A stretch of 32,980 bases of DNA from Pseudomonadota bacterium. GTDB taxonomy: Bacteria > Pseudomonadota > Gammaproteobacteria > Acidiferrobacterales > Acidiferrobacteraceae. The first letter of the stretch is position 1, and every line of letters starts with the position of its first letter. Below the pieces are notes generated by a model. That model was not told the DNA's origin, searched no databases, and worked only from the letters and a program-made list of their open reading frames with translations. The stretch is from NCBI GenBank assembly GCA_021794595.1, contig JAJYQN010000142.1, positions 1 through 32,980 on the forward strand, read 5' to 3'. The translations under genes and the position numbers were made by a program. Below, piece after piece: positions 1 to 6,428 of this stretch.

Positions 1-200
1 TTGGCCTCTACCGTCGTACCCGTGGCACTGGCCGATCGCTGGGCGCTCACCCAACCTTGCAAGGTCTTCGCCGGGATACCGAGATTGCGAGCGGCCTGGG
101 TTATGGATCCATTGGCTTCCACCAGCTTCACCGCTTCCGCCCGATATTCAGGCGTATACACTGCTTTGATAGGATTTCCTGGCTTCTGTTTGTGACTCAT
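1..200 (-). CDS. IS3-family transposase OrfA (partial, runs off left edge)
   Basis: The reverse strand encodes an N-terminal fragment of 66 residues beginning MSHKQKPGNPIKAVYTPEYR. It carries the helix-turn-helix of IS3/IS911-type OrfA proteins (the stretch EAVKLVEANGSITQAARNLG), which bind the element's ends. The ATG at 198-200 is preceded by a strong GGAGG seven bases upstream, so the start is secure. The rest of the gene and the expected orfB lie outside the window, so it is not known whether the element is intact. Family assignment is from recognisable OrfA sequence; no IS name is given. Confidence 0.85.
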   Translation of the reverse strand, partial: MSHKQKPGNPIKAVYTPEYRAEAVKLVEANGSITQAARNLGIPAKTLQGWVSAQRSASATGTTVEA

Positions 201-263
201 GTGAACCTCCGATAAGGGAATTATCCCTGAACGGAAGGTGTCTGTGAAAGTAGGGCAAGGTCA
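1..263 (-). mobile_element. End of an IS3-type insertion sequence
   Basis: Reading leftward from 263 the sequence starts TGACCTTGCCCTACTTTCAC, 63 bases before the orfA start. This resembles the terminal repeats of many IS3-family elements, which begin with TGA and a C-rich block, and the spacing to orfA is normal. I infer the element ends at or near 263. The opposite end and any target duplication are out of view, so the boundary is not proven. Confidence 0.55.
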
Positions 264-396
264 CCCATCAGATGCAGCCCATCCTCCACCTATGGGGCGC
301 GATCTCCCCGCCCTAAAACCCGAGATCTCTCCCGCGCTTCGCTAGGCGACGATTCGTCCGCACAAAGCGCGGGGGGTCTCTCTTGTTTCACCTTAA

Positions 397-831
397 ATAG
401 ATCGGAATGCTGGGCCGAAATTAGAGCGGTACGTAACATTAGGCGAGTTGTCCTTGTTTCATGAGACCTTCGAGTATTACGCACAGGCGGTCGGGGTAGA
501 GACGGTCATCCTGCCTAGCGGATGCGAAACAAGACTGAAACCTATACAGGGCCCGCTCAGTCCGGCCGTTCGTTTAGCCCTCGATCCCGCCGATTTCGCT
601 GTGGCGAAATTAGCAGCTGGGCGCGAAAAAGACGGGCCGTTTGTTGCCGCCCTTTTTAGCCACTAGTTCGCGAACCCGGAGGTCGTGCGTACGCGCCTCC
701 AAGAGATTCCTGCACCGCGACTAGCCCCGTACGGGCTCACCGTGGCTATCATTGAGAGTAGGCTTGAGCGAGCCATATCATCCACAAGAGGCGGCCTCTC
801 TTCTGATCCCGATTGTGACGGGAGCCGTTGA
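397..831 (+). pseudogene. DUF6036-type nucleotidyltransferase-like gene, broken
   Basis: An open frame from 397 reads GELSLFHETFEYYAQAVGVE, then ALDPADFAVAKLAAGREKDG and FVAALFSH. It hits an in-frame TAG at 664-666 and continues in the same frame as FANPEVVRTRLQEIPAP to a TGA ending at 831. The order FHETFGYYAQGV, then LDPHDLAxSKLAAGREKD, then FVxALxxHGLV is that of DUF6036/nucleotidyltransferase-like proteins, often partners in toxin-antitoxin type pairs. The N-terminal half is missing: the frame is closed by a TAA at 394-396 and no homologous sequence is visible before it. Both lesions argue for a dead remnant next to the IS3 end. A TTG at 448 could start a 72-residue peptide, but there is no good ribosome site. 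Confidence 0.7.
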
Positions 832-1005
832 GTCGATTTGATCAGGGACTGGGTTTTAAGCTTTTTGAAAAGTACGGTCGTAGCCCAGTCGGCAAGGAGA
901 GGGCTGCCATCGCGGGTTCTTGATATTGGGGAATGAAGGCTCGGCCGCTTGGGGTAGTCGTGCCCATTCCCGTGCGTATACCGGGATCTAGCGCGCTTCA
1001 GCAAT

Positions 1006-1341
1006 TTAGCCGGTACTCCAACCTCGTGGGCGGCGCATTCCGGCTATCCTACAGGCCTGCTTTACATAGCCGTAGGGAAAGATCTCGAAAAGCCGTGACC
1101 GGGCGTTGCCCTGAAGCCCCGAACTCGCCATGTGGCGAATAACGAATCGGACATCCGGAACGACCTGGTGCTCCTCAAAAAACTGGCGCATAAATCGAAT
1201 GATGTCCCAGTGTTCCTCGTGGAGTACAAGCCCTTCTTTTTGCGCCAATTGCTCGGCCACCGACTCATTCCAATCACCAGGATCGACCAAGTACCCCTCA
1301 TCATCCATAAGAACATTTATAGGTTTTTCTGAGCTCTCCAT
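1006..1341 (-). CDS. DsrC/TusE-family sulfur-carrier-like protein lacking the penultimate Cys
   Basis: 111 residues, the usual DsrC/TusE length. Family blocks are clear: DDEGYLVDPGDWNESVAEQL at 13-32, EEHWDIIRFMRQFFEEHQVV at 42-61 and YGYVKQACRIAGM near the end. DsrC and TusE pass sulfur on a cysteine in the mobile C-terminal arm; DsrC has two (CysB and, 11 residues later, the near-terminal CysA), and TusE keeps only CysA. Here CysB is present (C97) but position 108 is Trp (TGG), and C97 is the only cysteine. The start at 1341 is preferred over the longer frame to 1401 because GAGGG lies about nine bases upstream and the length then matches the family. No dsr or tus genes are adjacent, and the neighbours are remnants. 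Family membership is firm; a sulfur-carrier role is doubtful, and a regulatory or inactive paralogue is possible. Confidence 0.85.
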   Translation of the reverse strand: MESSEKPINVLMDDEGYLVDPGDWNESVAEQLAQKEGLVLHEEHWDIIRFMRQFFEEHQVVPDVRFVIRHMASSGLQGNARSRLFEIFPYGYVKQACRIAGMRRPRGWSTG

Positions 1342-1711
1342 TCTTGCGAATCCCTCATGGCCCGGAAAGGCCGACACGGCCCGATCATGACGCTCGTTCA
1401 CCAGGTGATAAAAGGGGCCCTCGGCACGATGGCTTGGACTCTCTTGTGGGTGATTCTCGAAGACTTGGAACGTAAGGCGCCTTGACCTGGGTCAAGGCAG
1501 ACTGCCGAGAAGGGAGTGGACACCGAAGGGGATCTGGCCAAGGTCGGCCGTTTGAAGGCCCGAAACCAGGCGACGTGCTAAGCCACACCCTGAGCCGCCG
1601 GGAGTGTGCTATCGCACCCCCGACATCGTTTCGCCAAACTCGTCCTCGCGGTTGATCTTGTGTCCTAGCGTCCGCCGATTCCAAACGGCCGTGGCCAAAC
1701 GGAGGTCGGCA
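1342..1711. other. Intergenic region without a convincing gene
   Basis: This 370-base stretch lies between the DsrC-like gene and the 3' end of the TetR gene. The only clear structure is the palindrome at 1480-1497. A 32-codon frame on the plus strand (1387-1485, MTLVHQVIKGALGTMAWTLL) is hydrophobic but has no ribosome site and no recognised relative, so it is not called. Confidence 0.5.
1480..1497. promoter_or_regulatory. 18-bp perfect palindrome resembling a CRP/FNR-family box
   Basis: CCTTGACCTGGGTCAAGG has two perfect 8-base arms around a 2-base centre. The core TTGAC-N4-GTCAA matches the layout of sites bound by CRP/FNR-superfamily regulators (FNR, ANR, DNR, FixK types; consensus TTGAT-N4-ATCAA and variants). 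It sits about 140 bases upstream of the DsrC-like start and could control it. Redox or oxygen control is inference only. Confidence 0.45.
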
Positions 1712-2299
1712 TCAGCCGCGAGGACGGGCGGAGGAATCAAGACGCGCCACCAAAAAACTGAGCGCCTCCAAGGCGGGCGTGGGTTCTCCCGCAGCGGCCC
1801 GAACAATGGCGCCATCAATCCCTAAAGCGATAATGGCCACGGTGGAGGGGCGTTCGGCGTCAGCGGAGAACAACGACTCGAGCAACCGACGAAGAGCGGC
1901 CTTATGGCGCTTGAGCCATTGCCGAGTTTCCGGCAGGGCTGTGCCCATCTCTCCTGCCGCGTTGACGAAGGCACAACCCCGAAAGCCTGGCTCATCAAAC
2001 CACTCCCGAAGGGCCGGCACCAGGGCCCCGCTACCACCCCCGTGCCGACACAGGGCGTCCTGAAACGCCCCCATCCAACGGCCATGGCGATAGTCGAGAT
2101 ACGCCCCTATGAGCGTGTCTTTGCTCGGATAATGGCGGTAGAAGGTCGCCTTCGTGACCTTGGAATCGGCGATAATGCGATCGATGCCCGTACCGCGAAT
2201 GCCGTCCCGGTAAAAGAGATCGTGGGCGGTCAACAAAATCCGCTCCCGGGCCGGAATCTTCGTCGGGGGCACCCCGATCATGCGCTTCTGTCTCACCAT
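1712..2299 (-). CDS. TetR/AcrR-family transcriptional repressor
   Basis: 195 residues. Residues 18-70 form the TetR DNA-binding domain: RERILLTAHDLFYRDGIRGT, then the helix-turn-helix KVTKATFYRHYPSKDTLIGA. The C-terminal part (about 80-190) is a helical ligand-binding domain with GFRGCAFVNAAGEM, as in regulators sitting beside small oxidoreductase or NTF2-like genes. It is transcribed away from the DUF1348 gene fragment at 2397, and two matching palindromes lie between them, so it probably represses itself and that partner. A second ATG at 2281 (MIGVPPTK) could be the true start. A TACAAT -10-like box (2306-2311 on the other strand) puts the likely transcript start almost at the 2299 ATG, so translation from 2299 would be leaderless. 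The inducer is unknown. Confidence 0.88.
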   Translation of the reverse strand: MVRQKRMIGVPPTKIPARERILLTAHDLFYRDGIRGTGIDRIIADSKVTKATFYRHYPSKDTLIGAYLDYRHGRWMGAFQDALCRHGGGSGALVPALREWFDEPGFRGCAFVNAAGEMGTALPETRQWLKRHKAALRRLLESLFSADAERPSTVAIIALGIDGAIVRAAAGEPTPALEALSFLVARLDSSARPRG

Positions 2300-2305
2300 G
2301 GCGTC

Positions 2306-2362
2306 ATTGTAGACAGATCGGTCTCTCGTGAGTAGACTGTGATAAAGTAGACAGAGTTGTCT
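2306..2362. promoter_or_regulatory. Two TetR-type operator palindromes and regulator promoter
   Basis: AGACAGATCGGTCT (2311-2324) and AGACAGAGTTGTCT (2349-2362) share the layout AGAC-N6-GTCT with centres 38 bases apart. Both fall in the divergent gap between the TetR gene and the DUF1348 fragment. The first overlaps a TACAAT -10-like box for the regulator (reverse strand, 2306-2311). The second lies 35 bases upstream of the DUF1348 ATG. Repeated palindromes with TAGAC/GTCTA arms are typical TetR-family operators. Binding by this particular TetR is inferred from position and repetition. Confidence 0.65.
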
Positions 2363-2396
2363 CCTTTACAAGGTTACAGCAAAGAGGGCTCATGCT

Positions 2397-2523
2397 ATGG
2401 GTAGTCCGGCATTAACACTAACACCGCCTTTTACGGAAGACAGCGCCCTCCTGAAGGTGCGGATAGCAGAAGATCTTTGGAATAGCCGGGATCCGGATCG
2501 GGCCTTGGCGCTTACGCGAATGA
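2397..2523 (+). pseudogene. 5' fragment of DUF1348 (NTF2/SnoaL-like) gene, cut by IS21-type element
   Basis: From ATG 2397, with AGAGGG eight bases upstream, the frame reads [20 protein letters not shown], then [20 protein letters not shown], before running into the left end of the insertion at about 2521. This matches the N-terminus of DUF1348/nuclear transport factor 2-like proteins (PPFTxETALxKVRxAEDxWNxRDPxRV). The remainder lies at 6429-6800, beyond the element. DUF1348 genes are often divergently paired with TetR regulators, as here. The protein family is small, cytosolic and of unproven function. Confidence 0.85.
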
Positions 2524-2551
2524 ACCCACTTCTGCTTACATAAACGGACCC
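2522..2551 (+). repeat. Left terminal inverted repeat of the IS21-type element
   Basis: It begins GAACCCACTTCTGCTTACAT and ends CGGACCC. Compared with the reverse complement of 6379-6408, 23 of 30 positions agree, with the conserved blocks GAACCCA, TGCT and CGGACCC. The element may extend one or two bases further left to the TG at 2521. Confidence 0.75.
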
Positions 2552-2579
2552 ACCCCACAATCGCCACCTTGAGGTCACG

Positions 2580-2595
2580 GCGGACCCGAGTCCGC
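2580..2595. repeat. Subterminal hairpin carrying the end-repeat motif
   Basis: GCGGACCCGAGTCCGC folds into a 6-bp perfect stem around CCGA. It contains the CGGACCC block found in both terminal repeats, so it may be a second transposase- or ParB-like-protein-binding site. That role is inference. Confidence 0.4.
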
Positions 2596-2701
2596 TGTCG
2601 TCCCTTGGGTCGCCTTTAAGCTTAAGCGTCGCGCATTGACCTCTCACCGGTTCGCGGCATCCTCTCGATCGGGATTCCGGGGCTTAAGGGAGGGGACCGC
2701 G

Positions 2702-3124
2702 ATGTCCACCATGCAGCGATGCGCCGCCTGTAGGCGGTCCTTTCGGGTGCGCGCGCAGGTCCGCGGCACCCAACGCTATTGTGCGGCCCCGGCCTGCCAA
2801 CGCGTGCGTCGAAAGCGCTGGCAAAGAACCAAGCGCCGCACCGACCCCGACTACCGCGAGAACCAGACCCGCGCCCAGGAGGCCTGGCGTGACCGCCACC
2901 CCGGCTACTGGCGAACCTATCGGGCCACCCATGCGTGCTCGACAGCGACCAATCGCGCCCAACAGGCCCGCCGCGACGCCGTGCGCCGTCTTGCAAAGAT
3001 GGACGTGTCAACGGCTTTTTCTCCTGGAGTTTCCGGTATTTACCGACTTTCTCCGGCCGCGCGCGACGATCTTGCAAAAGAGGACGCGTGGACCGTGGAA
3101 TTGACCGTGCTATCACGGACTTAA
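2702..3124 (+). CDS. IS21-associated Cys-rich accessory protein
   Basis: 140 residues from ATG 2702 with an AGGGAGGGG ribosome site. The N-terminus reads MSTMQRCAACRRSFRVRAQV, then a second cysteine pair (YCAAPACQRVRRKRW). The CxxC plus CxxxxC arrangement suggests a small zinc-binding knuckle followed by a very basic segment (KRWQRTKRRTDPDYRENQ), fit for nucleic-acid binding. The C-terminal part has two in-frame 27-residue units each starting LAKxD. It is the first gene of the element and reads toward the ParB-like gene. I recall similar ORFs upstream of istAB in other proteobacterial elements but know no assigned function. Real gene: likely. Function: unknown. Confidence 0.65.
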   Translation: MSTMQRCAACRRSFRVRAQVRGTQRYCAAPACQRVRRKRWQRTKRRTDPDYRENQTRAQEAWRDRHPGYWRTYRATHACSTATNRAQQARRDAVRRLAKMDVSTAFSPGVSGIYRLSPAARDDLAKEDAWTVELTVLSRT

Positions 3125-3170
3125 AGCGCCTTGAGTCCTCGGGCGGGCCTTCTTGCAAAGAGAGGACGTG
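2990..3170 (+). repeat. Three direct repeats spaced exactly 81 bp
   Basis: A block of about 20 bases (type CTTGCAAAGAGGACGTG) starts at 2990, 3071 and 3152, each 81 bases (27 codons) apart and in the same frame. The first two encode LAKMDVST and LAKEDAWT in the Cys-rich protein. The third lies after its stop codon and would read LAKRGRDR. Only the head of each unit is conserved. It could be a decayed protein repeat or a set of DNA sites in front of the ParB-like gene. Confidence 0.55.
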
Positions 3171-3176
3171 ATAGGT

Positions 3177-4187
3177 GTGCAGTCTCCCGGCTGTTACCGT
3201 TTGCGCATGACCACGCCCGACTGCAGCGACCGCGAGCTCGACCTGCACCGCCTGGACCTGCGCTATGCCGGCCTGCGCATCCAGATACCCGGTGCCGTGG
3301 AGGCGCTCTGTCGCTCGCTCGAGCGTTGTGGTCAGCTCGTGCCGTGTCTTGCGGTCGCCGCAGAAGACGAGGGGCGTCTGATCTTGGTCGATGGCTATCG
3401 GCGTATCACGGCTTTGCGACGGCTGGGTCGAGATACCGCGCGGGTGGAGCCCTTTCGCGGGGACTTGACGGACGCGTTGATCACCGTGCTCGCCCGCGCC
3501 CACGCCCATCCCTTCGCGGCACTCGAGGAGGCGCTGCTCGTGCGCGAGTTGCACCAGAGCCAGGGCTTGTCCCAGCACGAACTGGCCCGGCGCCTCGGAC
3601 GCGACGTCAGTTGGGTCAATCGACGATTGCAATTGCTCGGGGGGCTCTCCGAGTCCCTCTGGGAGGGCGTGCGCACGGGCGCGGTCTCTCCCTGGGCGGC
3701 GGTTCGGATCCTGGTCCCATTGGCGCGCGCCAATGCCGATCACGCCGAACGCCTCCTGGGGGCCCTGCGCGCGCACCCGTTGGCGACGCGCACCTTGCGC
3801 GCGTGGTTTGCGCGCTACCGTCAGGCTTACGTCCGCGAACGCGAGCGACTCGTCGACCACCCCCAGCTTTTTGAGGCGGCGCTCGCGTCGCGCGCGCAGG
3901 AGCGCATCGAGACGTCGCTGCGCGACGGCCCCGAGGGCGCCTGCTTGCACGACATGCAGGTGGTGGAGGCGATCCTGGCGCGCCTTAACAAGCGTCTCGC
4001 GGCGCTCTCCGGGGGCCCCTGGCCCGAGGGCCTGCGCCAGGCGTTGCTGCGGCTCACCGAGACGCTCGTGCGCGAGGCGCGCACCCTTGCGAGGTATGGC
4101 CACCATGATCACCCCCGAGATGCACACCGCGATCCGCACCCTGAAGGCTCAAGGGGCGAGTCTGCGGCAGATCGCCCAGGACCTTAA
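3177..4187 (+). CDS. ParB/Spo0J-like nuclease-fold protein inside the IS21-type element
   Basis: About 336 residues. The N-terminal ParB-like fold is visible as IPGAVEALCRSLERCGQLVP, then GRLILVDGYRRITALRRLGR, where VDGYRR stands in place of the GERRxRA box of chromosomal ParB. A helix-turn-helix follows (GLSQHELARRLGRDVSWVNR), as in the ParB central domain. The C-terminus is Arg-rich and overlaps istA by about 83 bases. Canonical ParB proteins bind parS and segregate DNA; no parA is present, so a DNA-binding or regulatory job for the transposon is more likely. The start is uncertain: GTG 3177 has GAGG eleven bases upstream, while ATG 3207 gives a shorter form without a ribosome site. Domain call is firm, role inferred. 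Confidence 0.8.
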   Translation: MQSPGCYRLRMTTPDCSDRELDLHRLDLRYAGLRIQIPGAVEALCRSLERCGQLVPCLAVAAEDEGRLILVDGYRRITALRRLGRDTARVEPFRGDLTDALITVLARAHAHPFAALEEALLVRELHQSQGLSQHELARRLGRDVSWVNRRLQLLGGLSESLWEGVRTGAVSPWAAVRILVPLARANADHAERLLGALRAHPLATRTLRAWFARYRQAYVRERERLVDHPQLFEAALASRAQERIETSLRDGPEGACLHDMQVVEAILARLNKRLAALSGGPWPEGLRQALLRLTETLVREARTLARYGHHDHPRDAHRDPHPEGSRGESAADRPGP

Positions 4188-5496
4188 GATCTCGCGCAAT
4201 GCCGTGCGCCGGGCGCTGCGGGCCCCCGACGGCGTGCGCCCCGCGCGGCGCCTACCTGACGACCGCATCCCGCCCGATCTCGGCGCCACTCTGGAGCGCG
4301 CCCGCGGCAATGCCGTGCGCGCCCGCGAGCTCCTGGCCGCGGACGGGACGCACGTCTCCTACAGCACGCTCACCCGCTGGCTGCGCGAAGCGGGCCTGCG
4401 CACGCCCCCGCCGCGGGCCGGGGAGTATGTCTTCGCCCCCGGCTGCGAGATGCAGCACGACACCTCGCCGCATCGCGTGACGATCGGTGGCCGTGTGGTC
4501 ACCGCCCAGTGCGCGGGGCTCGTGCTCGCCTATTCACGCCGGCTTTTTATCGCCTACAGCCCGCGCTTTACGCGCTTTGAGGCCAAGCACTTCCTGCGCG
4601 AGGCGGCGGTCTTCATGGACGGCACCTGCCCACGCTGCGTGATCGACAACACCCACGTCGTGCTCGCCTCCGGGAGCGGGAGCGAGGCGGTCATCGCCCC
4701 GGAGATGGCGGCCTTCGCGCGCACCCTGGGCTTTGGCTTTGTGGCGCATAGGGTCGGACACCCCGATCGCAAGGGCCGGATCGAGAGAATTTTTGCTTAT
4801 GCGGAACGTCACTTCCTTCCCGGGCGCACATTTCGCGATTACGCCGACTTGAACGCGCAGGCGCGACTGTGGTGCGAGACGGTCGCCAACGCGACCCAAA
4901 AGCGTGTGCTCGGCATGTCCGCCGAGGCCGCCTATGTCCTGGAGAAGCCTTATCTGACGCCCTTACCCGTGGTGTTACCCCCGGTCTATGAGGTGGTCGA
5001 GCGCACCGTGGACCTCTCGGGCTATGTCTCGGTCGACGCCAATCGCTATTCGGTACCGGAGCGGCTCTGTGGTCAGCCGGTCACGGTCTACAAGCACCCG
5101 GAGCGCATCGCAGTCCACCACCGCGGCGCGGTGGTGGCCGAGCATGCGCGTCTCATCGACCGCCGCCAAGGCACGGTGCGCGATCCCGCGCACCACCCGA
5201 CCCCCATACGCAAGGGCCGGGCCGCGCCCAGAGACGAGGCCCTGTGGGGTGAGACGCCGCTTCTCTGCGAGTACGCGCAGGCCCTGCGCCACCACGTAGG
5301 CCAGGGGCGCCGGCGGCTACGCCGCTTGCAGGAATTGCAGCGCACCTATCCGACCGAGCCGTTCCTGGCGGCGATCCGCCAGGCGCTCGCCTTCGGGCTC
5401 TTCGACATGGCCCGTCTCGAGGCCCTGATCTTGAAGCAGGTGGCCGGCGACTTCTTTGCGCTAAAGGCCCCCGAGGAGCCGCCCGATGCGTTCTGA
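4105..5496 (+). CDS. istA: IS21-family transposase IstA
   Basis: 463 residues. An N-terminal helix-turn-helix (ASLRQIAQDLKISRNAVRRA) recognises the ends, and the DDE recombinase core follows. The acidic residues are visible in MQHDTSPH, CVIDNTHVVL and KGRIERIFAYAERHF. The C-terminal region has the IstA pattern SVDANRYSVPERLCGQPVTV. IstA performs strand transfer with IstB as its ATPase partner. ATG 4105 is chosen because GAGG sits ten bases upstream; ATG 4096 is also in frame. The gene overlaps the ParB-like gene at its 5' end and istB by 11 bases at its 3' end, so the genes look translationally coupled. No lesions seen. Confidence 0.93.
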   Translation: MITPEMHTAIRTLKAQGASLRQIAQDLKISRNAVRRALRAPDGVRPARRLPDDRIPPDLGATLERARGNAVRARELLAADGTHVSYSTLTRWLREAGLRTPPPRAGEYVFAPGCEMQHDTSPHRVTIGGRVVTAQCAGLVLAYSRRLFIAYSPRFTRFEAKHFLREAAVFMDGTCPRCVIDNTHVVLASGSGSEAVIAPEMAAFARTLGFGFVAHRVGHPDRKGRIERIFAYAERHFLPGRTFRDYADLNAQARLWCETVANATQKRVLGMSAEAAYVLEKPYLTPLPVVLPPVYEVVERTVDLSGYVSVDANRYSVPERLCGQPVTVYKHPERIAVHHRGAVVAEHARLIDRRQGTVRDPAHHPTPIRKGRAAPRDEALWGETPLLCEYAQALRHHVGQGRRRLRRLQELQRTYPTEPFLAAIRQALAFGLFDMARLEALILKQVAGDFFALKAPEEPPDAF

Positions 5497-6289
5497 GATC
5501 ATGGCCCTCCTCGAGGAGCTCAAGTACCGCGGCATGGGCCGCGCGCTTGATGCCGAACTCGATCGCGCCGAGCGCGAGGGGACGGCCCCGTCCGAGGTCT
5601 TGCAGCGACTCTTGATCGCAGAGATCGGCTATCGCCGCGAGCGCCGATTGGCCTACCGGCTGGAGAGCGCCCGTCTGCCGTGGCGCTGGACCCTGGAGTC
5701 GTTCCCCTTCGCGCGCCAGCCGGGCGTGACCAAATCCCAGATCCTGACGCTCGCCGGCCTCGACTTCCTGCAACGCGCCGAGAACGTCCTCTTGATCGGA
5801 CCGCCCGGCACCGGCAAGACCGGGATCGCGATCGGTCTGCTGCGCGAGGCCTGCTTGAACGGCTACAACGGACGCTTCTATAACGCCCAGGTGCTGCTCG
5901 ATGAGCTCTATGCCTCGCTTGCCGACCGGTCCACGGCCAAGCTCATGCGCCACTTAACCACCATCCGCCCACTCCTCATCGACGAGCTCGGCTACCTGAC
6001 CCTGAAACCCGAACAGACCAACGCCTTCTTCCGTTTGATGGACAGCCGCTATGGACGGGCGTCGACCATCATTACGTCGAACCTGGATGTCACCTCGTGG
6101 TATGAGATCTTCCCAAACAAGCCCCTGGTCGACGCCCTCTTGGACCGCCTCCAGCACCACTGCATCACCATCCGCATCCAGGGCCCATCCTTACGTAGTC
6201 CCGGTTCCGCAGCCCCGGCTGCGCAAGACAGGTCCGATCCGGCTCCCAGCTCCCCCAAGACCCGTCGCCGCGCGTCTGCGAAGCCCTAG
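5486..6289 (+). CDS. istB: IS21-family ATP-binding helper protein IstB
   Basis: 267 residues of the IstB/DnaC-like AAA+ family. Walker A is GPPGTGKT (105-112) and Walker B is LLIDELGYL (163-171). A sensor-like [10 protein letters not shown] stretch and the conserved [20 protein letters not shown] block follow. IstB assembles on target DNA and stimulates IstA. It begins 11 bases before the istA stop (ATG 5486), the usual IS21 arrangement. The last 25 or so residues (Pro/Arg/Lys/Ala-rich, ending RASAKP) are more variable. The gene looks intact, which together with istA suggests the element may still be active. Confidence 0.93.
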   Translation: MRSEIMALLEELKYRGMGRALDAELDRAEREGTAPSEVLQRLLIAEIGYRRERRLAYRLESARLPWRWTLESFPFARQPGVTKSQILTLAGLDFLQRAENVLLIGPPGTGKTGIAIGLLREACLNGYNGRFYNAQVLLDELYASLADRSTAKLMRHLTTIRPLLIDELGYLTLKPEQTNAFFRLMDSRYGRASTIITSNLDVTSWYEIFPNKPLVDALLDRLQHHCITIRIQGPSLRSPGSAAPAAQDRSDPAPSSPKTRRRASAKP

Positions 6290-6378
6290 GTCGCCCAACC
6301 CACGCCCGATTCGTGGCGCCGGCCTTCGCCTGGCCGTCCCCTTACGCCCCGCACGGCACAGAGTGCTGCGCACTGACA

Positions 6379-6408
6379 GGGTCCGGTTCAGTGAGCATAT
6401 CTGGGTTC
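6379..6408 (-). repeat. Right terminal inverted repeat of the IS21-type element
   Basis: GGGTCCGGTTCAGTGAGCAT through TGGGTTC at 6408 is the inverted partner of 2522-2551, with 23 of 30 positions matching. The bases following it (GTTTAAATGAGC) show no direct repeat with those before the left repeat. Confidence 0.75.
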
Positions 6409-6428
6409 GTTTAAATGAGCGTCGAGGT

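Larger units (their letters stand above)
2521..6408 (+). mobile_element. IS21-type insertion element with two accessory genes (about 3.9 kb)
   Basis: Bounded by 30-base inverted terminal repeats (2522-2551 and 6379-6408, 23 of 30 identical). It carries, in one direction, a Cys-rich accessory gene, a ParB-like gene, istA and istB. IS21 elements usually contain only istA-istB in 2-2.5 kb, so the first 1.5 kb is extra cargo. The CGGACCC motif of the repeats recurs at 2581 inside a hairpin, as expected of the multiple end repeats of IS21. No convincing target-site duplication is seen next to the repeats. The element splits a DUF1348 gene. Both transposition genes look intact, so the element may still be mobile. 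Confidence 0.85.

Noticed and set aside
1387..1485. 32-codon hydrophobic frame MTLVHQVIKG...
   Set aside because: No ribosome site and no relative known; chance membrane-like peptides of this size are common.
3131..3874. 247-codon open frame overlapping the ParB-like gene
   Set aside because: Low-complexity Arg/Pro/Ala/Gly translation typical of an alternate frame in GC-rich DNA; the ParB-like frame has real domain motifs.
2622..4139. 505-codon frame on the reverse strand across the accessory genes of the element
   Set aside because: No domain recognised and Arg/Gly/Ala-rich; it is antisense to two frames that carry motifs and ribosome sites.
5153..5953. 266-codon reverse frame antisense to istA/istB
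   Set aside because: No family features; explained as a shadow of the coding strand.
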